DNA of 64,000 bases from Nissolia schottii (lineage: Eukaryota > Streptophyta > Magnoliopsida > Fabales > Fabaceae): NCBI GenBank assembly GCA_003254905.1, contig QANU01028716.1, forward strand, positions 252,899 through 316,898. The letters run 5' to 3'. The notes beneath the pieces were generated by a model. That model was not told the origin of the DNA and did not search any database. It saw only the letters and a list, made by a program, of their open reading frames with translations. The number at the start of each line of letters is the position of its first letter. Position 1 is the first letter of the stretch. Both the position numbers and the translations under genes were made by a program. Shown here piece after piece: positions 35,263-45,069 of the stretch.

Positions 35263-35493
35263 ATAGCCACGTCATATGTTTAAACTTTGAACTATGAGAA
35301 AATTAAATAAGACAATTCATATGTTTCAAATTTTGTAAGTGAAAACTGTTTTGCCAAGTCATATGTTTAAACTTTAAACTCTAAGACAACTAAATATGAC
35401 AGTTCATATATTTCATATTTTGTAAGTGCAAACAGTTTTACAATAACCAAGTCATATGTTTAAACCTTGAACTCTAAGAAAACTAAATAAGAC
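35263..35493. repeat. Tandem repeat, about 90-bp unit, 2.5 copies
   Basis: GTCATATGTTTAAAC starts units at 35271, 35358 and 35451 (spacing 87 and 93). Each is followed by TTGAACTCTAAGA-type sequence, AACTAAATAAGAC and TTTTGTAAGTGAAAAC. The third copy is partial. Confidence 0.9.
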
Positions 35494-35869
35494 TCCCTCT
35501 TTTTGATTTTAGCATAACAAAGAAGGGAATGTTTAGATATAGATATCAGAGAGAGAAACTTTATTTTTATATAGAGCTACAATCTCTTGATTTGAAATTT
35601 ATGATTTCAAAGTAAATGGATACTGGAAATTGAGAACATTTGAATAAGCTAGCAAATTTCATTTTGCAGTAGGAAGAAAAGGAGGATATCTAAATGGAGA
35701 GTGGTTTATGGAGCTCTTGACAGAGTAATCATATAGTTGGTTGCACTTAAGAGTGGAGTGAGTGGTGGGTCATTTTCAAATCACAAATGAAAGAGTAAAA
35801 TGATATAAATACAAAACTTTGCATAAAGATCTGAGAGATTACTGTTGAAAGAGTTAGTCTACTACACTA

Positions 35870-36019
35870 TTATGGCATAACTATTGGGAAGGACACTATT
35901 CTTACTTTAGCTTTATGCAGGACAGACAGAGGTCTGGTCTTCATCTCATTTTTCAATCGCTCCTTCAGCATTTTGATGTTCAGCTTCTGCTTCAGCAACG
36001 TGTAGGTCATCTCTACCAT
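35870..36019 (-). CDS. Possible small ORF or first exon, 49 codons, unidentified
   Basis: The minus strand has ATG at 36019 and an open frame to TAA at 35870. The first 38 residues are strongly helical and basic (TLLKQKLNIKMLKERLKNEM). An excellent donor (AAA then GTAAGA, exon end 35906) lies inside the frame, so it may be exon 1 of a longer gene encoding about 38 residues, with the rest to the left. Upstream there is a pyrimidine-rich leader and a TATA-like ATATAAATAAA (36176-36186). I recognise no family and no downstream exon, so this may be chance. Confidence 0.3.
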   Translation of the reverse strand: MVEMTYTLLKQKLNIKMLKERLKNEMKTRPLSVLHKAKVRIVSFPIVMP

Positions 36020-36175
36020 TCTTTATCTTGAAATCTTTGATTTAAGCTAAACAAAGAAGAGAAGTTATAGATGGAGGGTTAAATCAAAGAGAAAAACAAA
36101 GGCTTGGTCGTTGAGTGAGTTAGAATGGAGATTAATCTGCACAAAGGAGGTTTGATTGAGGTCTGCACGTTTATG

Positions 36176-36186
36176 TTTATTTATAT
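36176..36186 (-). promoter_or_regulatory. TATA-like box upstream of the small ORF
   Basis: ATATAAATAAA on the minus strand, about 160 bases before the ATG at 36019, followed by a pyrimidine-rich stretch such as plant transcripts often begin with. Weak on its own in AT-rich DNA. Confidence 0.3.
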
Positions 36187-36412
36187 NACGGGTGCTACTT
36201 TAATTTATGAGGATAGTTGGTAGCTGGTGTTTAATGGTTGAAAGTTAAAGTTGCTGAGGGAGTCATCATGTTGGAAATTCAAACTATTCTGATAATGGTG
36301 GAAAAGTGAATAAATTTTTTGTTTTTTTGAGCTATGGCTTTCTTAACCGTGGTCTAATGACCTATGAGGCTTTTTTGTTTATTTTACTCAGCTTGCATCT
36401 CTACCCGAAAAG

Positions 36413-37330
36413 TAGGGGTGAACATGGGTCGGGTCGGGTCGGGTCGGACCTGCCCATGTCACCTATCCGACCCGTCTGTCATGGTGCAGATCGGGTCGGG
36501 TAAAATTTTTAGTTTTTCGTGGGTATCTGCCAGACCCGCGACCCGCCCGGGTTGGGTAGGTTCAGGCAGGTCGCGGGTGACCTGTCCTCTTAATTTCCAT
36601 AAATAAATAAATAAATAAAGCAAAAAAGAAAAAGGAGCCTACTATACAGGAGACAAACTGGATCAAAACCAGCGGAAAAATACAAGAGAGCACTAGTCGG
36701 GGAAGAACACAACACCGCTGATATCAAGAAGACCTGAAAATGCCACTCCACGCTGCGACCACGCTTCCCTCAAAAATATCCTAAACTTCCAACTTCACCC
36801 CACCCACTCGAATCAAAATTAGGGTTAAAAACTTAAAATCAGGAGAAATTGAATTAGACCTTCTAAGATGGAAACGGATGGTGGCGCAGCAAAGAGGTCC
36901 GAGGGTTGGCTGAATGAACCGGATGGAGAGAGGGAGGAAAGGTACAGCGGCGGCGCAATAAAGAAATGGAAGACGAAGTCGAAGACGTAGCGGCGGCAAC
37001 AGCAGCGTAGCAAGGGCCAAGGCAGTGCATAGTGGCGGCAGCGCAGCGACTAGCGAGGGCCGAGGAAGACGAGCAACCACGAGGTTTTCTCACTTCTTCG
37101 TTTTTCACTTTTTTCAGTTTTTTATTTCTGAAGAGTGAAGCCTGTGAGGGATTAAGGGAAGCATGTAATTTTAATAGATTAATAATATATATAATCGGGT
37201 CGCGGGTCGGGTCGGGTTGGGCAACAGCAACCTGAGACTCAACCCATATAACATAACGGGTTCGTTGGGTCTGACCGCCGACCCGACTTAACCCGACCCG
37301 CGGGTTGGGTTCAACCAGTGTTCACCCCTA
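36413..37330. mobile_element. Complete non-autonomous hAT element, 918 bp
   Basis: The left end is TAGGGGTGAACATGGGTCGG and the right end is the inverse, ending TGTTCACCCCTA. Both sides carry the same 8-bp duplication CCGAAAAG (36405-36412 and 37331-37338), the size made by hAT transposases. Sub-terminal GGGTCGGGTCGGGT repeats are present at both ends. The interior has a TAAA run at about 36600-36618 and a GC-rich stretch, but no transposase domain. The perfect duplication argues for a fairly recent insertion. Confidence 0.93.
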
Positions 37331-37729
37331 CCGAAAAGTAACTTCTCTTCCGTTTGCAAATATTAAGTTGTAGTGTGAACACACAACCAGTTTGGGCACC
37401 TATTTATGCGACACGTGTACCTCGTATTAGTGCTGAAATGCTAGAAAGGTGATACTTGTGTGTGAACACAGTATTGTTATTGTTGATTGGTCTGTTCTTG
37501 AGACTTCTCATCTTTATAATATGAATAGATGTCTTATTATTATGTTTAGATTTAAATTATTTATTAGATTTATTAAAAATATTAATGGATTTAATATTTA
37601 CGTAATTTAATAATTATATATATATTTATTTCATGTATAATTTATAGAATTAAATAATTGAATGAATTAAATAATTATATTATATTGAATTAAATAATAA
37701 TTTAATAGTTTTTAAAAATTAATTATCTT

Positions 37730-38258
37730 TACTGTCGAACATTAGTCATAGTAATATACTGACAGTAATAATTTTAAAATATTAATATAATATTAATAAT
37801 TATCATCAGTTTTTTATGGTAAATTGTACAAATTGTTGCCGGCTACAATTGATGGTAAATTTAATAAAATATTAATATATTATTATACATATTAATATAT
37901 TCTCTACAATTGTACATATTACCGTCAGCTATCACCAATGGTAAATCGTCATAGTTTTTGTATAAGTAACATTAAATTTTTGTCAGAATTAGTCAACTGT
38001 AAATAAAATAAAATATTAATACTATTACCGTAAGTTATAATCATGGTAACCGGTTTTCAGTATGAATCGTTCCTGAACCTCCATTTGCGTTTGGTTAAAC
38101 TGACAATAATTACCGTCGACTGTGTCACTCCGACAGTAATAAGTTACCATCGAGACTTATACTGTAGGTTTGTTTCCGTCGGTAAGTCCGACAAAAAGCC
38201 AAAATTTCGACGGTAATCGAGAAAAAATTCGACAATAATTAACATTTTTTTTGTAGTG
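37730..38258. mobile_element. CACTA-type terminus with sub-terminal repeats
   Basis: The segment ends TTTTTTTTGTAGTG at 38258, the inverse of a CACTACAAAAAAAA terminus. The preceding 500 bases contain repeated ACCGTC, GACAGTAAT and GACGGTAAT words in both orientations, like CACTA sub-terminal repeats. A matching left end with a flanking CTC duplication was not found, so the left limit is arbitrary; the element may be truncated or longer than shown. Confidence 0.5.
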
Positions 38259-39473
38259 CTCCTTTGCGTACTCTAATTCAGGTGTAGGTTGAATCACGCC
38301 ACCGAAGTTGGAGACTTGAGTGGTTCATCGTCATTATACATCTTCAAGGACCTCGTTTCTATGGCGACGAGATGAGGCGAAGACGACGATGGGGTGAGAG
38401 GGACAATGATGAGAAGAGAAAGAGACCATGACAGTGAGAGGGACAACAACAGGATAAGGCATTGATGATGACAGTGAGAGGGACGTGATGAGATTAGGCA
38501 AAGACAATGGCGGTGAAGTGAGGCAGAGATGAGATGGGGAGAGGGATGGCAACATGATGAAGTGAGAAGGAGGAGGCGTAAAGGTTGAGCTGACAATTCA
38601 CTATCTTTACCTCATATAGCCAGCAATAACTATCTGTGATCTACTATAATCTACTAGGAGCATCATGCACCAAACTTACTTGGGGCGTCAAAGCCATCAC
38701 CTATATTCATTTTTCCATTCAAATAAAGTCATGTTAATAACTTTATTGATATAGATAATTTAAAAAAAAAATAACACTGTAATTATTTTTTTATTGGAGA
38801 ATTGATTAGAATAAATGTATGAAATTTGATTTAAATTTTGTCCTTTATCTTATAGGTACGAAGAATGGATCTTTTCAATTTGTATGAGTTATGTTAGCTT
38901 TCTCCACAACCTTGTAGTAATAACCATAGACATTTTTTAGCATGGTTATATAGTTAAAATTATAGTTTCATTTTTCTTCTTATTATTTTGAATTACATAA
39001 TTTTTAGAGGATTTAATTGGAATATAATGATACTGTAAAAAAAAATTTGCATTGTCATCTAATCATATACTGACTCATCTACAAATATAATTGATCATTA
39101 CACTTATTTATTGAAAGGTCTTACAAATTAAATAAATTGATTAACAACTATGTAAAAATCATTACATTGTCAATGCATTAAAATTAAACTCATTCTTAAA
39201 TAAATATAAACAATCCTTAAATTTAATTTAAACTACACTTCTCCTACTTATGGGTTGAAAGTAAGTCAAGCTAATTCATATTGAGAAGAGACTCATTGAC
39301 TCCATAAATAACTGTTTATACTCACTTCAAATCCTCACCATCAACTTTAATCAAAGTAACGGTTAAGATTTTTGGATTGAGAGTAAGTATAAGAAGTCAA
39401 TCCTAGAGTCAATGTCCTTTATATCTATTTACATATGTTTAATTTTTTAATAATATATACGTTATTTATTTAG

Positions 39474-39475
<2 letters not shown>

Positions 39476-39509
<34 letters not shown>
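39476..39509. repeat. (AT)n microsatellite
   Basis: About sixteen uninterrupted AT/TA units. Confidence 0.95.
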
Positions 39510-39512
<3 letters not shown>

Positions 39513-39804
39513 TAATTTTACTTATATTATACTCCATTGTTTCACTTACTTAACAAAATTGATACATTCTTAATTAATTGAATATGTATATTAATTTAAA
39601 AATATATCAAGGGATATTGTGAAATAAAAGAAATAATATCAATATTATTATTTATAGTTTTTCCTTTCAATAAAACTCCTAGTGGAGGGCTTCGAGCCGA
39701 GCATGAGCTTAGCTTGGCTATAACTACGAACCAAAAGAAGATATTCATGCATTAAGCCAGCCAGTTTATATGTAGTTAATAATAACTATCATGAAAAAAT
39801 TTAA

Positions 39805-39885
39805 AGTATCTTACCGCTTGATATTCGAACACCTACCTCTAGGATGCGAAAAAAATGCTCATCACCATTAAACCATCCGGTCACA
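39805..39885 (-). mobile_element. tRNA-derived SINE-like segment
   Basis: The minus strand reads GGATGGTTTAATGGTGATGA (like a pol III A box) and, about 45 bases on, GTGTTCGAATATC (like a B box). The spacing fits a tRNA-derived promoter, but no cloverleaf can be drawn with confidence and the 3' end is not defined. Confidence 0.35.
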
Positions 39886-40404
39886 TTTTTTGTTTTATGT
39901 ATCAGATAGAAAATAATATGTTGTTTCAAAAAAATAATCACAAAACAAAACAAAGCCCTAATGACGATTTCTTATTTCTATCAAACCTAAAATGCAGCCT
40001 CTCACCCTCTCACCCTCTCAACATGCTAGCCTCATTTTCCCCTTTTATTCCCTCATCGATGATCTTATCATGAAACACCATTGCCACTACCATTTCACCA
40101 TTCTGTTTACGCCGTTTCCACAGCACCGCCACTCTGCTGAGGTCGCCACACCAACGCTTCAGCTACAGTTCGCTGCCACATATCTTCCGCTGCAGCTCGC
40201 CGCCAAGCCGCTGATTTCGCTGCAACTCGCCAATTTTTGAAACCCCCAATTTTGAAATCCTAATTTCTTCTTTCACTTCAGTGCAACGGCTTGGTGACAG
40301 CTCCCTCTCTCTCCGTGCGATGACGACGATATCCTCTTCTCCGGTGGCTCGATGACGTTCGCATTTGCACCACTCTACCGTTCCCGGCCACACAATCTGA
40401 GACC

Positions 40405-42717
40405 ATGTTGGCACGATCCAGATTCCTCCTCCACCGCCGCCGCATACCCTTCCCTCTCCCCTCTCTCCGCAGCCGGAACACCACCGCCACCTCCGACACA
40501 GCCTCAAACGACGCCGAATCATCGATCTTGACCCAGCTCCAAGAACTCCTCCAACGCCCCAAGGATCAGTGGAACACTCACAACGTCAAAAGCAAGCTTC
40601 TCCCACTTCTCTTCGACGATTCAACGCCTCTCTCCGCTCACCAATTCCTCCAAATCACGCGCCAATTGGGTTCGTCTTCCAAAGCCCTAGACTTTCTCGA
40701 ACTCCTCAGAATCAACGCGAAACCTGAAAATCATCACTACTCTCTTCTCTCTTCGGTGTTCCAGGGCGCTCTGGAGCTCGCTAACCGAAGCAACACTTCG
40801 AGAATCGAGGTCCTGAAGCTCCACGGTTACCGAAAAGCCCTGAATTGGAAGATTCCCTTAACCTCCAATTCGGCTTTGATTCTCTTCCAATGCTTCGAGG
40901 GTGCCCAAATGGTGGATGAGTCGTTGATTCTGTTCAGAGAGCTCGACCCATCTGCGAAAAGTTCCCGAATTTACAACGGGCTGCTGAGGTTTCTATTGAG
41001 ATCGGGTCGAGTTGACGATGCGCTCCAAGTGCTGGATGAAATGCTTGAACCGGGTTCTGAGTTTCCCCCGACTGGCTCCACTGGTGTAATCGTTTTTGGT
41101 GAGTTGGTGAAGAGGGAGCAGCGTGGGAGAAGCATTTCTGATGAGGAGATTGTGGGTTTGGTGAAGAGGCTCGGGGGGCGCAGTGTTTTCCCTGATACCT
41201 TCAGGCTCACGCAACTGGTGACCAGGCTGTGTATGAGGTGCAATATTGGCGCTGCGTGGGAGATTCTGCATTGTGTGATGGAATTGGGTGGTGGAGTGGA
41301 AGCTGCGTCTTGCAATGCTTTGTTGACTGGGATGGGGAAACAGAGGGACTTCGATGGAATGAATAAGGTGTTGGCTATGATGGAAGAGAGGGATATACGG
41401 CCCAGCATCGTGACCTTTGGGATTCTTGTTAACCATTTGTGCGAGGCGAGGAGGATTGATGAAGCGTTGGAGGTATTCAGTAAGTTGAGAAGCGAAGGGG
41501 ATGGCAAATGGTTTGGTGTTGAGCCTGATGTGATCTTGTTTAATACTTTGATTCATGGACTCTGTAGAGTTGGGAGAGAAGAAGAAGGGTTGAGTATGCT
41601 GGAGGAGATGAAAACAAGTAGTAAGCATAGGCCTGACACTGTTACGTATAATTGCTTGATCGATGGGTTCTGTAAGTCACGCAACATTGAAAAAGCGCGT
41701 GAGCTGTTTGATCAAATGATTGCGGAGGGAGTTCGGCCGAGTGTTGTCACTCTCAATGCACTGGTTAATGGAATGTGCAGACATGGCAGGGTCCATAGTG
41801 CAGTTGAGTTTTTCAACGAGATGAATGCGAAGGGCCTGAAAGGCAATGCTGTTACATATACCACGCTGATATCTGCCTTTTGTGGTGTGAACAACATAGA
41901 TAAAGCCGTGTATTATTTTGACGAGATGTTGAGATCCGGATGCTCTCCGGATGTAGTTGTATACTACAGTTTGATCTCTGGTTTGAGCACTGCAGGAAGG
42001 ATGGATGATGCTAGTATTGTTGTGTCGAAATTGAAAGAGGCGGGGTTCGGCCTTGATTTGCGCTGCTACAATGTCCTGATCAGTGGATTCTGTAAGAAGA
42101 AGAAACTGGGAAGAGTTTATGAAATGCTTCACGAAATGGAAAAGGATGGAGTTAAGCCTGATACCGTCACGTATAACACTTTGCTTTCCTACCTTGGCAA
42201 AAGCGGTGATTTTGCAACTGCCAATGAGGTGATGAAAAAGATGAGTGGAGAGGGTCTTGTGCCTTCTGTTGTCACCTATGGAGCACTGATAAATGCACAT
42301 TGTTTAAAGAATAATATTGATGAGGCCATGAAGATTTTCCAAGAACTGTGTTCGACTAAATCCAAGGTTCCTCCCAACACTGTTATATACAACATTCTAA
42401 TTGATACTCTATGCAAGAACAATGATGTAGAAAGGGCTGTTTCTTTGATGGATGACATGAGAGAAAGGGGGGTTAAGCCCAATACAAACACATATAATGC
42501 TATCCTCAAAGGGGTTCGAAATAAGAAACTGTTGAATGTAGCATTTGGACTCATGGACAGAATGATTGAAGATGCTTGCAGTCCTAACTATGTAACCATG
42601 GAAATTCTCACCGAGTGGCTTCTGGCGGTGGGCGAAGGAGAAAAACTGAAACAGTTCGTCAAAGGGTATCCGGTTTTCTCATCTATAATATCATTGAAGA
42701 AACTGATGACTGGCTAA
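40405..42717 (+). CDS. P-class pentatricopeptide repeat protein, mitochondrial
   Basis: Intronless gene for 770 residues. The first 25 or so residues (MLARSRFLLHRRRIPFPLPS) are Arg-rich without acidic residues, a mitochondrial presequence. From about residue 160 to 740 the protein is a series of 35-residue PPR motifs, roughly fifteen, with the usual pattern such as TYNCLIDGFCKSRNIEKA and GVRPSVVTLNALVNGMC. No E, DYW or SMR domain follows, so it is a P-class protein, a family that binds organellar RNA and supports its stability, splicing or translation. It resembles Arabidopsis At3g61520, which sits beside PANB2. The target RNA cannot be told by eye. The start at 40405 is the first Met of the frame and is followed directly by the presequence. 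Confidence 0.95.
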   Translation: MLARSRFLLHRRRIPFPLPSLRSRNTTATSDTASNDAESSILTQLQELLQRPKDQWNTHNVKSKLLPLLFDDSTPLSAHQFLQITRQLGSSSKALDFLELLRINAKPENHHYSLLSSVFQGALELANRSNTSRIEVLKLHGYRKALNWKIPLTSNSALILFQCFEGAQMVDESLILFRELDPSAKSSRIYNGLLRFLLRSGRVDDALQVLDEMLEPGSEFPPTGSTGVIVFGELVKREQRGRSISDEEIVGLVKRLGGRSVFPDTFRLTQLVTRLCMRCNIGAAWEILHCVMELGGGVEAASCNALLTGMGKQRDFDGMNKVLAMMEERDIRPSIVTFGILVNHLCEARRIDEALEVFSKLRSEGDGKWFGVEPDVILFNTLIHGLCRVGREEEGLSMLEEMKTSSKHRPDTVTYNCLIDGFCKSRNIEKARELFDQMIAEGVRPSVVTLNALVNGMCRHGRVHSAVEFFNEMNAKGLKGNAVTYTTLISAFCGVNNIDKAVYYFDEMLRSGCSPDVVVYYSLISGLSTAGRMDDASIVVSKLKEAGFGLDLRCYNVLISGFCKKKKLGRVYEMLHEMEKDGVKPDTVTYNTLLSYLGKSGDFATANEVMKKMSGEGLVPSVVTYGALINAHCLKNNIDEAMKIFQELCSTKSKVPPNTVIYNILIDTLCKNNDVERAVSLMDDMRERGVKPNTNTYNAILKGVRNKKLLNVAFGLMDRMIEDACSPNYVTMEILTEWLLAVGEGEKLKQFVKGYPVFSSIISLKKLMTG

Positions 42718-44142
42718 GGATTTTGTAGTTTCCCTTCTATATAGAAGCCATTGTCTCCTCCATTTCCTCATAAAATCACCAAGATGGTGAGGTACACATA
42801 AAATTATTTGTGATGTGTTTAACATCATTAAGTTATAAGTGTTTGAGTTGAGGTTGTTAACATGTTTTTCTTTTTTTTTTGAACTCTATTCTTTTCCCTA
42901 CAATTTAGAAGCTGTCGACACAGTGAAAGTTATAAGTGTTTGAGTTGGGTAACATACCTGAGGTCTTAGGTTTAAACTTCATTGCAACTAATGAAATTTT
43001 TTGAAGGGAAAAAAAAAGTGAAATTTTGCTAGTTATGTGCTAATAAGATTAGGTGTGTAAGAACCAATAATTGCAGATCATTGACCTGTGCTCCAAGCAT
43101 TTTATTTTGCCTAAGATCATGCTTTGATTACAGCATTAAATTAAGTTCAGTCAAGGGAAAGAGGATCCTAGAAATTCCAATAAGTTACTTCCCTTTGAGT
43201 GTATACATTGAGTTGTTTTATATGGTCAATGGCAAATTTATAACTCTGTAAATTAAATGATGTCTGTTATATGATATAAGAATTTCAGCACTTAGGTTAT
43301 CAAATCTTCATTTTTCTGGCTGAGACAAGTATACCAACTTGAATAATTCTAGTTCAACATGCTGCTTTTGGTATCAGAGACAAGATCAAGACATAGAGAT
43401 AGAGAAAAATTTTGCCCCTCTAGATCTCAATTTTGTGTTTTCCTTGGCAAAATTTTTTTGCCCCTTGTCCTAGTTTTAGTGAGATATAGAAAATACTAGA
43501 ATTCTCGATTCTTGTGTCTCTCTTCTTTTGTCATGTTTATTGTATCAAATGCGGCCTTTAGAGATGATGCACAAAGTGACAAATAATTAGTGTTTCTCAT
43601 GTGTTACAAAAAACGCAGCGGATAAAAACGTAGTCGAGTCATGTTTTTTCTATTTATGCATTTTTAATAATTTTTTTATATTAATCACTACATGTATGAA
43701 TTATTATATAATGTATATGAATTATCATATGATTACATGATACATTGGTTATCACATAATGATAATTGATACTTTTTTTAATCACTACATAATTCACCAT
43801 GATTATTATAATTCTTCACACAAATCGTAATGTGCACAGTTTCTTCTCCATTTGATAGATCAAAATGGATTATGCTCTATTGGAACCCAATTCCTCAACT
43901 ACTCTAGCCATCGTGTCAAGAGGGAATCGGAGCTATTTGTGGTTGAGCTTAGTACTATTGGAATAATAACTACCCACCAATTATGAACCATGGTCTCATG
44001 GTCACACAGTATTAATCATTGCCAACAAAAGTCAATGCAAAAGTGCTAGGTAATTTATCACAACCAACTTTGAATACAATGAACTTACAAACAAAGAAAT
44101 TATTAGGCCTTCATGTTACCCTAATTAAGGTTATGTTCTAAA
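42718..44142. other. 3' flank of the PPR gene and repeat-like DNA
   Basis: No exon is seen. An imperfect direct repeat (AAGTTATAAGTGTTTGAGTTG at about 42832 and 42929, first 20 bases nearly identical) lies just after the gene. Confidence 0.5.
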
Positions 44143-44700
44143 ATGACGGAGAGATAGACAGGTTGTTAGTCATAGGATTCAAGCTCAGTGGATGAAATGG
44201 AGGAGTGCATTGAGAGTTTGTGTGATAAAAAAGTGTTACTCAAATTTAAGGGAAAAATTTACCACACAATTGTAACCAACAATGTTATACGGGATTGAGT
44301 GTTGGACAGTAAAAGTCAACATGAGAATAAACTAAATGTGGCGAAAATGAGGATGTTCCAGTGGATGTGTGGACACACTAGAAAAGATAGAATTAGGAAC
44401 GATTGCATTAAAAAGAAGGTCAGAGTAGCACCTATAGTACAAAAAATGGTAGAATTCCGTCTTATGTGGTTTGGACATATGATGAGAAGACCATTAGAAG
44501 TCTCGTAAGGAGAGTAAATCTAATGATGGGTAACTTATTAGCTAGAGGTAAGGGAAGACTTAAAAAAATTATAGAGCAAATTATTATAAGAGATTTAGAA
44601 GTTAATGATTTACATGAAAATACAGCTCTTGCTAAGGCACTATAGTGTTGCTTGATTCATGTAATAGACCTCACGTAGTAAGATAAGGCTATGTTGTATT
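44143..44700 (+). mobile_element. 3' fragment of a LINE reverse transcriptase
   Basis: Plus-strand reading gives the C-terminal signature of plant non-LTR elements: IQAQWMKWRSA, then LYGIECWTVKSQHENKLN-like, then AKMRMFQWMCGHTRKDRI, then APIVQKMVEFRLMWFGHMMR, then GRGKGRLKKIIEQIIIRD-like. Frames change several times (the longest open piece is 44299-44508), and the 5' part of the element, including the catalytic YADD core, is missing. It ends near AAGATAAGGCTATGTTGT, the usual end of this LINE class. A typical 5'-truncated, decayed copy. Confidence 0.85.
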
Positions 44701-45069
44701 TTTAAAATGACATTTAAAATAAATGTGTAAGTTAAATCTATTTAGTCATTCACAAACTGACAAAAGAATAACCTAATTGACACTATGTAATCACTTAATA
44801 ATTTCAAGAAGGAAAAAAAAACAAAAATTGTTGAAACAAATTGATTTTACATCAAAAGAGGTGTGGCTAACAATGACTACGAGATTAACAAAGATATAAT
44901 TGCCTTGCCTAATCTACCTTATTACTGTATGTATTATGTAAAGAACTTTCCTTCCCCTTCACAAATCATTGTTAGTTAAGATTCCTCCAAAATGCACCAT
45001 TTTTTCTACCAAAAACAAAAACAAAAAGGATCCCATTCTCTGTATTGAAATCATGAAAACCAAAATGAG

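Larger units (their letters stand above)
34550..36404. other. Intergenic, with a tandem repeat and a possible small exon
   Basis: AT-rich DNA. Apart from the repeat at 35263-35493 and the small frame at 35870-36019, nothing coding is recognised. Confidence 0.5.
38259..40404. other. Intergenic, no gene recognised
   Basis: Contains a GA-rich stretch (38340-38580) that gives long but low-complexity open frames on the minus strand, a long TA run, a SINE-like tRNA-derived segment, and the pyrimidine-rich leader of the PPR gene on its right. Confidence 0.5.

Noticed and set aside
35263-35493. CRISPR-like array
   Set aside because: Only 2.5 long, diverged units without spacers of constant size, and the genome is a plant nucleus.
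35864-38258. Possible left end CACTATTATGG pairing with the CACTA terminus at 38258
   Set aside because: The flanking triplet does not match CTC on the right, the ends are dissimilar beyond CACTA, and sub-terminal repeats are missing on the left.
38294-38596. 100-codon minus-strand Ser/Leu/His-rich frame
   Set aside because: It comes from GA-rich low-complexity DNA with repeated GTGAGAGGGA words; no homologue is recognisable.
40971-42554. Several long minus-strand frames under the PPR gene
   Set aside because: They are antisense shadows of the 770-residue PPR frame; the PPR repeats on the plus strand explain them.
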